Origin: Cardiocondyla obscurior
Taxonomy: Eukaryota > Arthropoda > Insecta > Hymenoptera > Formicidae
DNA length: 64,000 nucleotides
Assembly (NCBI RefSeq): GCF_019399895.1
Contig: NC_091875.1
Span: forward strand, 5,146,001-5,210,000
Direction: 5' to 3'
Part shown: positions 1-12,213 of the stretch, piece after piece
Layout: every line of letters begins with the position of its first letter
Numbering within the stretch: the first letter of the stretch is position 1
Program-made: the position numbers and the translations under genes
Notes under the pieces: generated by a model
The model's input: only the letters and a program-made list of their open reading frames with translations
The model's database searches: none
Told to the model about the DNA's origin: nothing

Positions 1-2383
1 TAATTAATACTGAATATAGTAACTGGACTGAAATAAAAGCAAACGCATTCGGATCAGGATTAAAGTCGAGCAAATAAATTATTTTTCTCGAGGGAAACCG
101 TATAATTTATAACAAGTCTGAAATTAAAAATAGTCCACCTGTGGTCTAAAATAAATTAAATCTTTTTCTTTTTGGCGAAACGAACATATTAAGTTCCTTG
201 AAAAAATTCATATTTTCCATAATAATTAAGACATCGAGTTCTTCTCAGGCTCATTTCAAAGACTCATTTCAATGTAAGAGTCGCGTAATAAAAAAAAATT
301 GGCATTTTATTTCAGGATGGCGAAAAGTGTTAAATTTTGATTGCGAGTGGTCTCGGAAGACTGCGAACGTTTCCGTATCAGAAAGCAACCCCCCTCCCAC
401 GCGTGTCGGCGCATTCGATCGTCATTGGAGCAACAGTTCCCGACTACCAGGCCTTACAGATCAGACGAGGTCGAACAGACAACTGACTGCGGCGACTGGC
501 CTGGGTCGGATGATAGCGGCCGCGAGTGACTGCAAGCTGCAAGTCAGTCAGTCAGTCAGTCAGTCGGTGGCGCTCCACGCGGTTCCACGAGGCTCTCGCG
601 AGTCGTCGCGTGGACCGTGGACTCGTGCCAGTCCAGTTCGCATCGATCGGTGCGCGGATCGGGTATCGTTTTTGTGCGTCGATCATCGCTGAAAGGGACC
701 GTGGCGCGATAAAGTGCGGCGCACGCCCGTGCGATTTGTGCGATAACTTAATCGAGAGATTGTACTCCCCCTCCCTCTCCCTCCCCCCGGATGTTGCTAC
801 CCCGCTGCAGGCCGTTTTTCATCGCGTCTCTATAACTTTTTATCTCCCTTTTTATTATTTGCGCAATCCATTTTCGGGATTTTTGCGAAGAGCCAGATAG
901 AGATGCGAGTGACACACGTGCACCTGGCGTCGTATAAAATTTTAATGGTATAACGGACATCGCGATAACAATCGCCGCGTCTGGATCCTCGTCGGGTTCC
1001 TAGTCGAAAACATATTCCGCAGGTAAATCGACGACACGCGGCCGTTACGGTACGCGTGGATTGCATATACAACGCGTAAATTCTCTTGAAAGTTCACTCG
1101 AGGCCGTGACATTTTGAGGAAGATGCGCACGATGTTCGTTAAGTATCACGGCGAGCGCTCGGGCAACGTGATGTAAGAAGAGTTCGGGTAATTTTTACGC
1201 GTCCCGGTGGAAAAATAAGGATCGTGAGCATCGCGTAATTTCTTTGGCGCAAAACGGTTTTTGCTGCGTCTTAAAATATAGCCGCGTCGCGGCGGCATAG
1301 ATATAGGATGCATCGGGTATTAGGTTGCTGAAACCCGAAACTAGAACCGCGAGAGTAATATTTTCACGTGCATTGACGATTTTTGGAATCGCACAGCATC
1401 GCGTTAATGCTCGAAAATCGGAACGAGAAATCATGAAGCGTAAAATATATAAAATCGTATACTTTAATTTCATTTTAACGCCAAGATGTATTTACGGAAT
1501 TTAAAAATAAATAATCTCTATTAGAGTGACGTGTTATTTTTATAGAAGTATTGCTACAGTTTTTAAATAATCTTGAATCGCAGAAAAAAAAAAAATCTAT
1601 ATTTGAAGCTTTTAAAATGTCGCAGCATATCGACGAAACGACCCAATATCTATAGCTTGATAAAAAAAAAAATATAAAATCCGAACCGCGCACAGGCGTA
1701 CTTCTCTATTTCTGCCGAAATGGTATCTATTGTTAATTCGATAAACGAATAAGCCGATAAACTCATGGCAGTATGGATCGATACGCGGACTTTATTGTCC
1801 GTGCTGACGGAATAGTTGTATAAGCCCCGACGATCTTATTCGATTGGCTCTCAAAATAACTCGTGTCCCACGATCTTTAATCAAGCCAATTTCCCGATCG
1901 AGCTATCTATAGAAACTCGTTCGAACTCATATTTTTTTAAATTTCGGCCAATTTTTTTTCGATATCCAGCGCGATTGTTGCGTTTTTGTATTTTCGAAAA
2001 TATATTTGGAAGAATTTTTTAAATTAATTTTTTAATAGTGTAGATCGCGGAGTGAATTTTCGTGCAAGGTGCTAACCCTTCCGAGGGGACTCGACTTCTA
2101 AAAAACGCCAGCGCGACCAGATGACCGAGCGATCGGACAATTGTGAAAGAAATAGACCGTTGGCATAGATCGCTCACCCTGATGCGTCGCCCATGGGTGT
2201 CTATTTGTCCTCGGCATTACGGGACACGACGTAGTGCGCACGTGGCGGACAAGAATCGTTCGCGACGCGACTGTGCCCATGACAGGCACGTGGCGTAACA
2301 GTACGTCGATCACGCCGCTAATAAGATTCACGGCAGGGAGCAAGGACCTCTCGATAGCTTCGCATCTCGTTATCGCAAGGAAG
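1..2383. other. 5' flank of the PLEKHA-like gene, no supported coding exon
   Basis: I find no exon I can support. Open frames here start at non-ATG codons or lack plausible splice sites. The stretch around 500-1,020 is GC- and CpG-rich. It holds a TCAGT repeat at 542-565 and a good donor-like CAG/GTAAAT at 1,020/1,021, so it could carry a promoter and a non-coding first exon. That is inference only. Confidence 0.3.
542..565. repeat. (AGTC)6 tetranucleotide microsatellite
   Basis: Six perfect AGTC units lie in a CpG-rich stretch. TCAGT is also the arthropod initiator core, so the tract could supply several start sites if a promoter lies here; nothing else proves one. Confidence 0.8.
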
Positions 2384-2435
2384 ATGGGCGGGAAAGTCGG
2401 TTTAATTTGCGGCAGCTGCTGGTCCGGCAAATACA
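2384..2435 (+). CDS. Candidate first coding exon of the PLEKHA-like gene
   Basis: ATG at 2,384 opens 17 codons reading MGGKVGLICGSCWSGKY plus one base, followed by the donor GTACGTAT at 2,436. The phase (one extra base) is exactly what the exon at 12,214 needs, and with this exon the whole chain of 19 exons is 3,669 nt, a multiple of three (1,222 aa). The same frame stays open upstream to an ATG at 2,279, so the true start could be there. The N-terminal glycine and cysteines look like a lipid-anchor motif. No homology was recognised, so this exon is plausible rather than proven. The alternative is that the real upstream exons lie outside the window. Confidence 0.4.
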
Positions 2436-4767
2436 GTACGTATATAAATTTTTGCGAATCTCTTTTTTTTTCCACTTTCAACCGTTCCGAAATATAGCGG
2501 ATATACGTTCAATTAACACGTTAACAGCGATCGAGATTGAAACTCTACTCTCACGGTATCTGTGCCGCGTGTTGCGCACGTCGCCTTCCCTTCACCGTCA
2601 AGAATGCTGTGGCAAGAATTAAGTATTAACGCCGGATAGCTAATAGCTGTGCACGCGTAGTATCGCTCGGCGACGAGAAACTCTCGTGCCAATAGACGCG
2701 GGTATACGTGTACCTATTTGGAACGGGATAATTGAATTGGAATTACGGTATTAGTTGTAATCGTGATATCCTTACAGGTAACTCGATACATTTGGCTCGA
2801 TACGTTTAATTTAGCTCAAGTTAATGATGCACGACTTCCATCGATCGACTTTGTTACGCAGTCAGATTCGCTGGCTATTATTACGTAAGCTTACCGAAAT
2901 TAGTGCGAGAAACCAAACTCGGAACGCGATCCAAAAGCGTCGCGGGGAATAAAAAAAAAAAGGCACCATTAAAGGGAAACGCGCGCATTTCTACGGTCTT
3001 TTTCATCCCAGGCCATTTCAGAGGCTCTTCGCTCGCGAGGCCTTCGTTAATGCGGTCCATTCTTCGAATTTCTCGCCAAGACGGGCCAAGTTCGGTATTA
3101 AAATGTTCATCGTGGCCGGGCGAGGTAATTTGCGAACTTGGATTAAACCGCCGAACAAACGGCGCGGGCAGAGACGTCGCGGAAAAAGGCGAGGCGGCCG
3201 GCGCGGCGACATTGAAGGCGACGTATAAATCGGTATAAGTCTCTAGAAATAATTTACGACTAGCCGCTCGCGAATCAGAATCGATCTTACGGCGAATGCA
3301 ACAATCGTTCCTTTCGACGGACTTTCCGAAGCGCGGATAACGTCGAACGTCGTAACGTTCGACCGCGTCTAGAATCGAGACGTTAAGTTTTTCCCGATCT
3401 CTGTTTAATTTCCCGAAAGTTCGTAATTTTCGACGTACAGCTTGGAACGTCCGCTCGCCAATTATCGGGGTAAAGTCGTCGGCTGACTACTCGATTTCTC
3501 GATATTGAGAAACGACCGTCGCGTTACAGTTTTCGCAAGTCTGGAACATCGCCAAAGGTACTGTTGCGTTCTCGCGGTCGTAGTATCGATCGCCACGAGG
3601 GGGATTATACGCGGAAGGCCGCCAAGGGAGCGAGGGAGAGAAGGAGAGAAATCGAGGACCCGCCGAATACATTTCGGAAAGGCCGGAGGTCCGTCGGTCG
3701 CAGCCGTGCCTCGCTCGTTTATCCGGCTCCACGCGCACGCGATGCAAGGAGCATTCCTCTCGCCGAGTACCGTTACTTGAGCGCCGGCACTTTCGATCAT
3801 TGAATCTTTGCTATCGCTGTACGCGCACGCAGCTGCCGAAACTCGCTTTAACATTTCCCGTATTCGTTGAGCATACGCGAGACCACAGGTTCGATTTAAT
3901 CAAATAAAGCTAAGTAAAAGGACAAAGTACGAAATTTAATTTGATTCAAGAAAAGTACTTTTCGCGTTTAAACGCGATTTAAATTCATTTTATCATATAA
4001 TTATTTTTTTTCTTTTTTAAATATAAATTTGTAATGCAAATAAATCTGACGTGATTTAAATCTGGGAAATGACATATCCCAATCCGAGCACATGTTCTTT
4101 CTCAGCTGCTTTTATCGGAGAACGAAAGTATCTTCGGCTATTTTCGGTCGATAATGAGTTGATCGTGACCAACTCAGCAGCCTTCATCATTCTCAATGAA
4201 GCGGCAATCGAACAGTTCGATAGCGGCTCTGCCAAATTAACGTTTCGCAGTTCTCCACTTGAACGGTCAAAAACGCGACTGTCTGATCGCTCGGTTATTA
4301 ATTTGCCATTTGATCGTGACAAAATACTTCGACGTTTCGCGATCTTTCCGATTCGGCCGTTTATTCTTTCGCGGGGAAATAAATGTCTCGCTGCCAACTC
4401 TAGCAAACAGCCCGGCCGCCGTGTGCACAATAAAAGACGACAACAAATAACGTGATGTTTATCGTGTCCTACTTCCACTTTTTACCTCGCTGGACGGTCG
4501 CTGGCAACGTATCTAAGAAAGGTGTCATTGATGAATAGGTCGCGCGACGGAATCTTTTTGCCGCGAAGCTGAAGGAGGACGGTGCAAGGGTGCGTCAATT
4601 AGATTGAACCTCGGCACACGAACCGTTAAAGCAGAAGAATTAAGCACGGCTGTGCGCGCGATGCAGAACGATTTTGCTCCGTAAAATACCGTTATCCTAG
4701 TCGGTGGATTCAGTTGTTGCGTAATGCGTGTCGACTGCAAGGTGTGTTGGCGGTTAATGCAAACTTT

Positions 4768-4771
<4 letters not shown>

Positions 4772-4802
<31 letters not shown>
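4772..4802. repeat. (CT)n microsatellite
   Basis: About fifteen uninterrupted CT units followed by a short T-run. Simple sequence, intronic by the model used here. Confidence 0.9.
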
Positions 4803-4803
<1 letters not shown>

Positions 4804-7800
4804 TTTTTTTTCATCAACGCTATCAAAGTACCCTCGCATATACTTTCTATACTGCTCCCTTTACGCATTATACAACCGCGTGTCTCTATGACATTTTCGA
4901 TATCGGCGCATTGATCCTTCACTTCCTTCTTGCGGCGCAAACGCGCGCGCTCGTAAAACGAGAGAAAAGCGGCGCGATTCTATAAACGTAAAAGTAAGCG
5001 ACAGGTAGATGTACTCGCACCTGCCGTCGTCAGATTGATCGCGATGACCGTGCCCCGCGGGGACTGGGAAATTGAGAATCGATGAGAAGAAGCACGCGGA
5101 AAAAGCGGACAGCCGCTGTTAGGTCGGATCTCGTAGATTTCACGTTCACTGGCGTAGTTCCTTTTTTCTACAAACGCTAACGTAACTGGATCGCTAACGG
5201 ATGATCGATGCTATGCGCTCGCTATGCTAAAGTTACATTTCCGCCTGGACGCTTAATCCTCACATGGGAAAAACATCTTCGCGTCCCCGATAACTAGGGA
5301 ATAATTGACTTTTTCTGTAGAACCGCCGGCGCGAAACGCACCATTTATCCTGGTTTTTTTTTACGCGTTGACTATTATTCCTTTCCGCTGCGATCGGTGC
5401 CGCGCAGCCGATGTTTAAGTCGATTCCTCGTGTTTCATCGGAAGCCGGCAGCATACCGAGGAGACTGAACTCAATCGATCGGCACCCGTGACGCGACGCG
5501 CTTTACTTTGCTTCTTCCGGTAGTCTGTCAGCTAACGTTCTCAACCACCCTTCTACTAGCGTTCGTAAAATGTAAGGGACGATCTTAACTCGAGAGGATT
5601 GACGCCGGTGGCTCCCGCAGCATTTTTGCGCTTTTGAGTTTACGGTGTAGGGACAAAAAGTGTCATTAGACGCCGTTCTCGTGCAACAAGCTCCGCACTT
5701 TTCTTTAAAAATAAAAAAAAAAAAACAAAAAACGCGAATATCTTTTTACCGGCAGTTTTTGCCGCGGTTCTAACTTCCATTCGCGTATCGATTTGCAATT
5801 TTTGACATTTTTGCACGAGGTAAAGCGAGGCTAAAAACGCGACGGGGTTGTTTTCTTCGTTAGGGTCGTTAATGTTAAAAATATCAAAGTTGAAAGTTCG
5901 ATGACTGCTCGATGTCTGTATTATAGATTCACGCGTTAAGAAACATTAATGTTTAATAATCCGGTCGATATTAACTTTCGCTGCGATCGTCTTATTTATT
6001 CAAGTGGCACCGCCGGTCTTACAACGTGGTTGCGGTGCCGTCCACTGGTTCAACATGTTCGTTAACCATTCAGAACATTCAACGCTATCCACCGTTAAAT
6101 TCCCTCGTATCATTACCGTTTCAGTCGGCGTACAAAAAGAGATCTCCCCTCTTTTCCCCCCTCCTTCAGCTCCCAACTCGCGTTGCTAATAAAGTAGATT
6201 TCTAGTTAGCTCGTGTATACACGCTCCGCGTTTAAAGATCACGGGTGTCGTCCGGAGCATCGCGACTGGAAGGTAAAACCGGACCTTGAAGTACACGGTC
6301 GATGAGACAAAGCGACGATACCGAGTCGCCTGACCTACTTGATCACTACAGATCCCGTTACTTGGAGCGTCGAGTCGACATAGTGGCTACTTGCTACCAT
6401 AATCATAGTGGCGAGATTGCGGCGGACCGTTGCGCGATCTTGGAAAGACGGAGAGAGGTTCGAGCGCGGCGGCAGATTAATCCACACGGGAAATACACTG
6501 CGGCGAACCGAAGTTTGCAGTAGTTTCGAGAGATCGACAATATGATTAGTCCTTTTACTAAATTGCTTTCTCATATATGAGGAACAACGATTTCGTCATC
6601 GAGCGACAATATATACATATCTACTATGGTGGCTGCACGGCTTTTTTTTTTTTCTTTCTTTTTTTTTTTTCTTTTTTTTTCGCATTATTAAACACAAGCA
6701 CACAATGGTGAATTATTCAAAGAATAAGTTAGCTCTTCCGCTCTTTTCATCGAAAGTACGAAAGTACGTGTAACCGCTAATGTAAAATTCTGATTTAACT
6801 AAGTTTTACGATTAAGTGATAATCGTTATATAAAGTATGTTAATATCCTGGGAAGTAAGGAAATTGAGGGGACTCGTGCGGAGTCGCATAAAAGCTTCCC
6901 TTTTGATTTTTATTACCTACGCTATTTATTTTACTCTTCTTTTTTTTTACTTTTCCTCGCGTAACTCTCTATTTATTTCTAATCTTTCGGATTGGAATCG
7001 AGCTTAAATAAATAAAAATAGTATGTGACATTATTGCCGCGAGGTAAACTATTTCACGAGCGAAGCTCGCCAATTTTTCTCGCCGCCGGATTAGTCGTCG
7101 CTGTTTCACGACGATGGCGATGTGTTAGGTGAGACGTACGGCGCGACGGCGTGATCCTATTTTATCTCGCGGCGAGGATATCGTGCGGGGATACGGCGAG
7201 GCACCGCGGGAAAACAAGCGTCCGAGGAATGCCGCGGGGGTGTAAAATATTTATTACCGTCCGTACGCGAACCACCGCCGGCGTTTTCTTCGCCTTCCTT
7301 TTCCCGCTCCGTAATAATGGCGGGGAAAACGAAACGCCGCGGTGGCGGAGGCGGCCCGACGTGTACGGCAGGGAAAAAGGAAAATCAACACCCTTGTCCG
7401 ACCGTAACAGCAACAGGTCGAGGACGATACAAATGACCGTGGGAGTACAGTTTCCGCCGTCGCCGTCCTGTTCAAAGTACCGCGATCTATTTCTGTTTGC
7501 CTACTTGCGTCCTTTACGATTCGCACTAAGAGTAAACCGCTGAGGGCATTACGGGGTATAGACTCGAGGCATTGCTTGGACGATAGATGGGCATTACTAG
7601 GCATTGATGCACGTAATTTTGATCATCGTTTTACCTCTAGTGATTCGCACGCACGTATACGCTCATTCATTTTTGCTGATTCGGATATCGGAGGCCGACG
7701 AAAAGAATAAAGTGCTCGCCCGAGTCGATGAACAGTATCGCTTTACGCAAGATCGTTTTCATCAGCCTCGGCGGAATAACGGGTTTCACATCTCTTTATC

Positions 7801-10703
7801 TTATCTCATCGAGTTACAGAAATTAAGACGATTATGCAAATTTATGTTGAACTAATGTAATTACATATGCCAATTTATTTTCCATCCAACACTTTACCAT
7901 TTGGATTTTTTTTTCTTTTTTTTTTATTCTTACGAAATACTCTGTGAAATTTAATCGAAACGGAATTACGTATTCTCATTGTACTCCCCCTCAATTCTGT
8001 CGCGCAGCTCGGTGCGAGTTTTCGCGAATTTCATTAACCGTTTTCGAACGAGCGTGAACCATCATTTTCCCACAACTCCCTCGAGCGATTCAATGCCGAA
8101 TTCTGATCCGGAGAAACGATATCCGCGCCCTTCCGGAGCCGACGTTCGTCGCCGTTTCAACGACCCTCTGACGCCTCTTCCGGCATCGCGACGCCAGCCA
8201 TTAAATCCCCATGGAAAGCTTCCCTTTTCCCTCCTCCCCCCCCTTCCCCGTCCCGGCATCTTTTAGGGCATTCGAGGTGAACAACCCCCTTTAATCCTCG
8301 TGCATTCTGCACAGCCGGAGATTCCATAGAGCACCCTCCCTCTCCCCCAATCTTCCCCGTCCTTTCTAGCGTGAAAGCATAATTTTCAGCTTAGACCTTC
8401 TCCGAATTCGAAACGCCTCGCGAACTCGTCGTGTATAATCTCGTCATATATACGATTTGCGCAGCGCGGCCGTGTTATGGAAACAGCATTTTTCATAACG
8501 AGACAAATTTGTTGCAACCATCACCGATTCGTGACGCCACGAAATTCACGGACACCCCGTATACGCGTGGATAACGGCTTCTCGTTTGTGCACCTTGATC
8601 TTTTCTGCGTGCGATGCCAAGTGGCACACCTATATTTACGAGCGCACGTGCAGACAGCCAGTCCCCCGGAACGTCAAATCCACGCCTGGAGTTTTTTTAA
8701 TTCCGTTATTTTCAAAACCCCGGGACGATTTATTTCGCATCATATTTATGCGCCGCGCGCTGAATCCGCGGTTTCCCCTGCGAATCCCCCTCCGCTTAAT
8801 TCGGTTTAATTAAACCGGCGTGAAACTTGCGCGCAAATTTCTCGACGTACTGCAGATTTTGTAACGCTCGCGAAACGAGGTCCGGTTCTAAAACAACGAA
8901 ATTAGGTAACGCCACCTCGATCTGTTACGCGGTGTAACATTTCCAACGCGACTTTCGCAATGGGTCGGCGGACGACGTACGTACGTTTAGTTTAAATTAT
9001 TATTACACTGACTTTATACACGGTACATTATACATTTAGATACGCTCGAGGGAGGCGGAACATTACTCCGGTACAATCGCCGATCGATCGGCCGAGTATC
9101 TATTGAATTATTTCTCTCGTTTTCCCGATTATCCGCATCTATATTTTTGACGTTCCGCGTGCATCGCGTATTCCGGATGGCTATCGTAGCTCGCATTGCA
9201 TTGAGGACGGCAATACAATTTAGATCGAATTGGATCAATGCGTGGCAATTATATTATGGAATAAAATAAAAGATGTACGACTATTATAGTCGTGAAGAAG
9301 CTGACAAGTTTTATCGGCAATGCTTCAAACGTACGGCTTTTTTTCTCACTTTTTTTTTTCTATTGAGCAAATAGAACGCTCGTTAAAAACATCGAGATAA
9401 TTTAAGAAATTAAAACGGTTATTTTTATCGCTTGCTTTGCTCGAAATTAATTCTTGATTTTCAAGACAAGAGTAATTGGACAAACTGGGCTATCTTTAAT
9501 TAGAAATATCAAGAGTATAAATATTTTAAAAGTATTATGAATTGTATGAACGTGCGGTGTATAAATTTTTTTTTCTTATATTTACTCGTATGTGTAATAA
9601 TTCCGACGCAGAGTGAGGCGCGGAATATTCGTTGCAGATATTCCCGTAATTTTCAGCTGCAAATTTGATTTATTTGCGATCTCTATCTTGCGACGAGAAT
9701 TTATTGGCCGAAACGAAATAAATTCATCGCAGCGCCCTTTGACGCGCGACAGAATTTTTGAATCACTGACGTAGCTGAGCATTCAGCCGCATTCTGGTCG
9801 CGAAAGCCAGGAAACGGAAAACGCGATTATAATTGCGCAAAAAGAAACGCAAAGTTACTTTAGAAAACCGATCTCGATTAAATTTTAAAAAGGAGGTTAC
9901 GTACGGATTTAATTATAATATTTTCGTTGTTTCGCGATGGCAGCTGGTTCGTGCTTCGCTCGTGCCACGTCAGATGTTCAAAATTAAGCACCAACATTGT
10001 CAAAAAATTTCGTGACTTACTGATTCAATGCGCAGCAGTGGAGTTGTGGGCGCGGATTTACAGCGACATTAATCTGTAACACACAAATAAAACTAAAATT
10101 ATAGAAGCGGTCAAAAGAATGTTCATCGTTTAAAAAAAAAAAAAAAACTAATTTTCATCTGGCTTTAATTAATTTTTGATTAAAAAAATTTCTATTATAT
10201 CGGAATAAAAAGAGGTAATCTTGAAAAAAGAAACAAAAAATTTTTAATTACATGGAAGTATTTTATTTAATGCTTATCCTAAGGTTGCTTCACCGATACA
10301 TGATGCATATAAATCGCATTAAAAAATCCGTAGTTTATTGCTGAAAATTGTTAACTGTAAAACATGTATCTTCAACGTACAAAAAGCAAAAGTAAATGGT
10401 GCGCGCGTTACGATGTCCAGTCTGACATATATAAAAAAAAAAAGAAGCAAATTGGTTATCGATACGAACGTCGCAGAGTCATCCCGCTCTTTCGCGTGTC
10501 CATTCGCCACATAACGATGAATCCGCGTAAATCGCCCGCATCCCGGATGCATCGTCACGCATTCCACCAAGTACGCAGTCACCACTGCCGATTGTCCACG
10601 GTCAGTCGATATAATCGCGCATAGTTCGCACATTCAACTTTTTCGTACAGCCGTACAGATCATTCTGTACCTCGCACGCTCGATCTCCGTGGTTTGTACA
10701 ACC

Positions 10704-10750
10704 ATCGTCGCCGCGGCAAACGCCATATCCGTCTTTCAGCGTACGAGTAA
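10704..10750. repeat. Short dispersed repeat, copy 1
   Basis: About 47 bp reading ATCGTCGCCGCGGCAAACGC and onward to CAGCGTAC. It closely matches 31,120-31,166, roughly 80 percent by eye, in the same orientation. No terminal inverted repeat or target-site duplication is visible, so the nature of the element is unknown. Confidence 0.5.
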
Positions 10751-12213
10751 AAAATGTTACCACGGTGAAAAATACATCTCCTATGAGTTATGTTCGCGCT
10801 AACTCGCGTGTCTCGCGATATAAGAAAAATATGAAAGAATCATCTTTCGCTCGTCACCGAAGTATGCAACCTTGCGCCGGCTACTTTTTTAAAATCTCTC
10901 ATCGCTTCCGCTGCAAAGTTAATCCCGCCGGTGAAGTTGTCACATCTCAAAATTATTCTGTGCATAATGAAATCTTTTTACTTCAGCTTCATCGCTCGTG
11001 AATTTCTCAATTGCAAAGTCCGAACATTCTACGGTAGGTCGAGGTGGACTAGCTTCATAAATACATCTTGCTAGGTTTACCGCTTGTGGTCTAAAGTGCA
11101 TTAATAAAAGAAGCCATCTGCGACTCGATGAAAGCTCTGTATAACGCACAAGTGTTTAGGGATGCAGCGTAATCTTGAATTCTCGCATATTTATCCTTTT
11201 ACGCGAACGAGTTTACGAGCCGCACCGACAAACCGGGAAACCTCGACTATATCAATCCGCAAATATGGCCCGATCGTGACCGGGGAACGGAATTTCAAAT
11301 CGCGCGAGATGTCTTTATCATATACGCAGCCGGAGAGTCACGCGCTATCGGTCCATACGTCCTACAGATTGAATACCGCCTATTATTTGCAAAGTGCGAG
11401 AGGAGTTTCCTGCTGCGCCCATATGGCATTGCGTCGGGTCGTTTGCATTCCCAGCGTCAGTCTGAGCGTGAACGTCGGTTTAAAGCGTGAACGATCGCCG
11501 CACGACAGATATTCCCGTCGATTCGACCGTCGTGAAAATGCCAAACGTGTGCGCGCCAACGGCAGCCGGTTTCGCGAATTTCGCGCGATTTGTTCCCTCG
11601 CTCGCGTACCTTCGAACGTCGATCTCCCGACTCGAAGCCGGCGAGATGCGCGCCAAAGGACTCCCGAAGCATTCCGCGTCGATCCGAGTAGATCGCCACT
11701 AATTTTCTTACGGGCGATGGACAACTGACGATCGACTTTCGTTTCACTCTTTCCGTCGCGGAGAACCTGTTTCCACCCAGGCCGGACTTGCTGCAGGTCG
11801 AATTGCGGAATGCGAGAAAAGGGACGAAAAAATAGAAATCGCGCGACGCATGGTTGCGTTTGATGCGTAGCCGGTTGTCGCCGCGTCGGTCCCCCTCGGC
11901 GCAATCTGGTCCGGGGGCCTTACGTAACCGAATGTGCGAATGGTTTGGTTCCGGAGGTTGACTTAATTGCGCCTGATAAATTGTCCTTTCCTCTCCGACA
12001 TCTGTCTCGTCAGTCCGTTCTCAAACGCAATGATCTGTCGCCCTCGCGGCGCGTTTCCGCTCCCGTCCCGTGGTCTGTTAATTCTATTATTCTCATGCCC
12101 GTGTATCCGGGCAGAGAATTCGCTAACATGAGACTCAATTGATATTCGAGAAAAATTTATATTCTTTATAATTTAAATAACGATTTTTTATTTTTGTTCT
12201 TTTTTTTTTACAG

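Larger units (their letters stand above)
2436..12213 (+). other. Long GC-rich first intron (inferred)
   Basis: If the exon at 2,384 is used, this is a 9.8 kb intron. I see no family-recognisable protein in any frame and no PH domain or WW domain. It contains a CT microsatellite at 4,772-4,802, several poly-T tracts (for example about 6,640-6,680), and one copy of a short dispersed repeat at 10,704-10,750. Open frames such as 11,162-11,728 (+) and 11,383-11,904 (-) overlap each other in CpG-rich sequence and look like chance. Confidence 0.4.

Noticed and set aside
11162..11904. Overlapping open frames on both strands (188 and 173 codons)
   Set aside because: Both lie in CpG-rich sequence poor in stop codons, with no splice context or homology.
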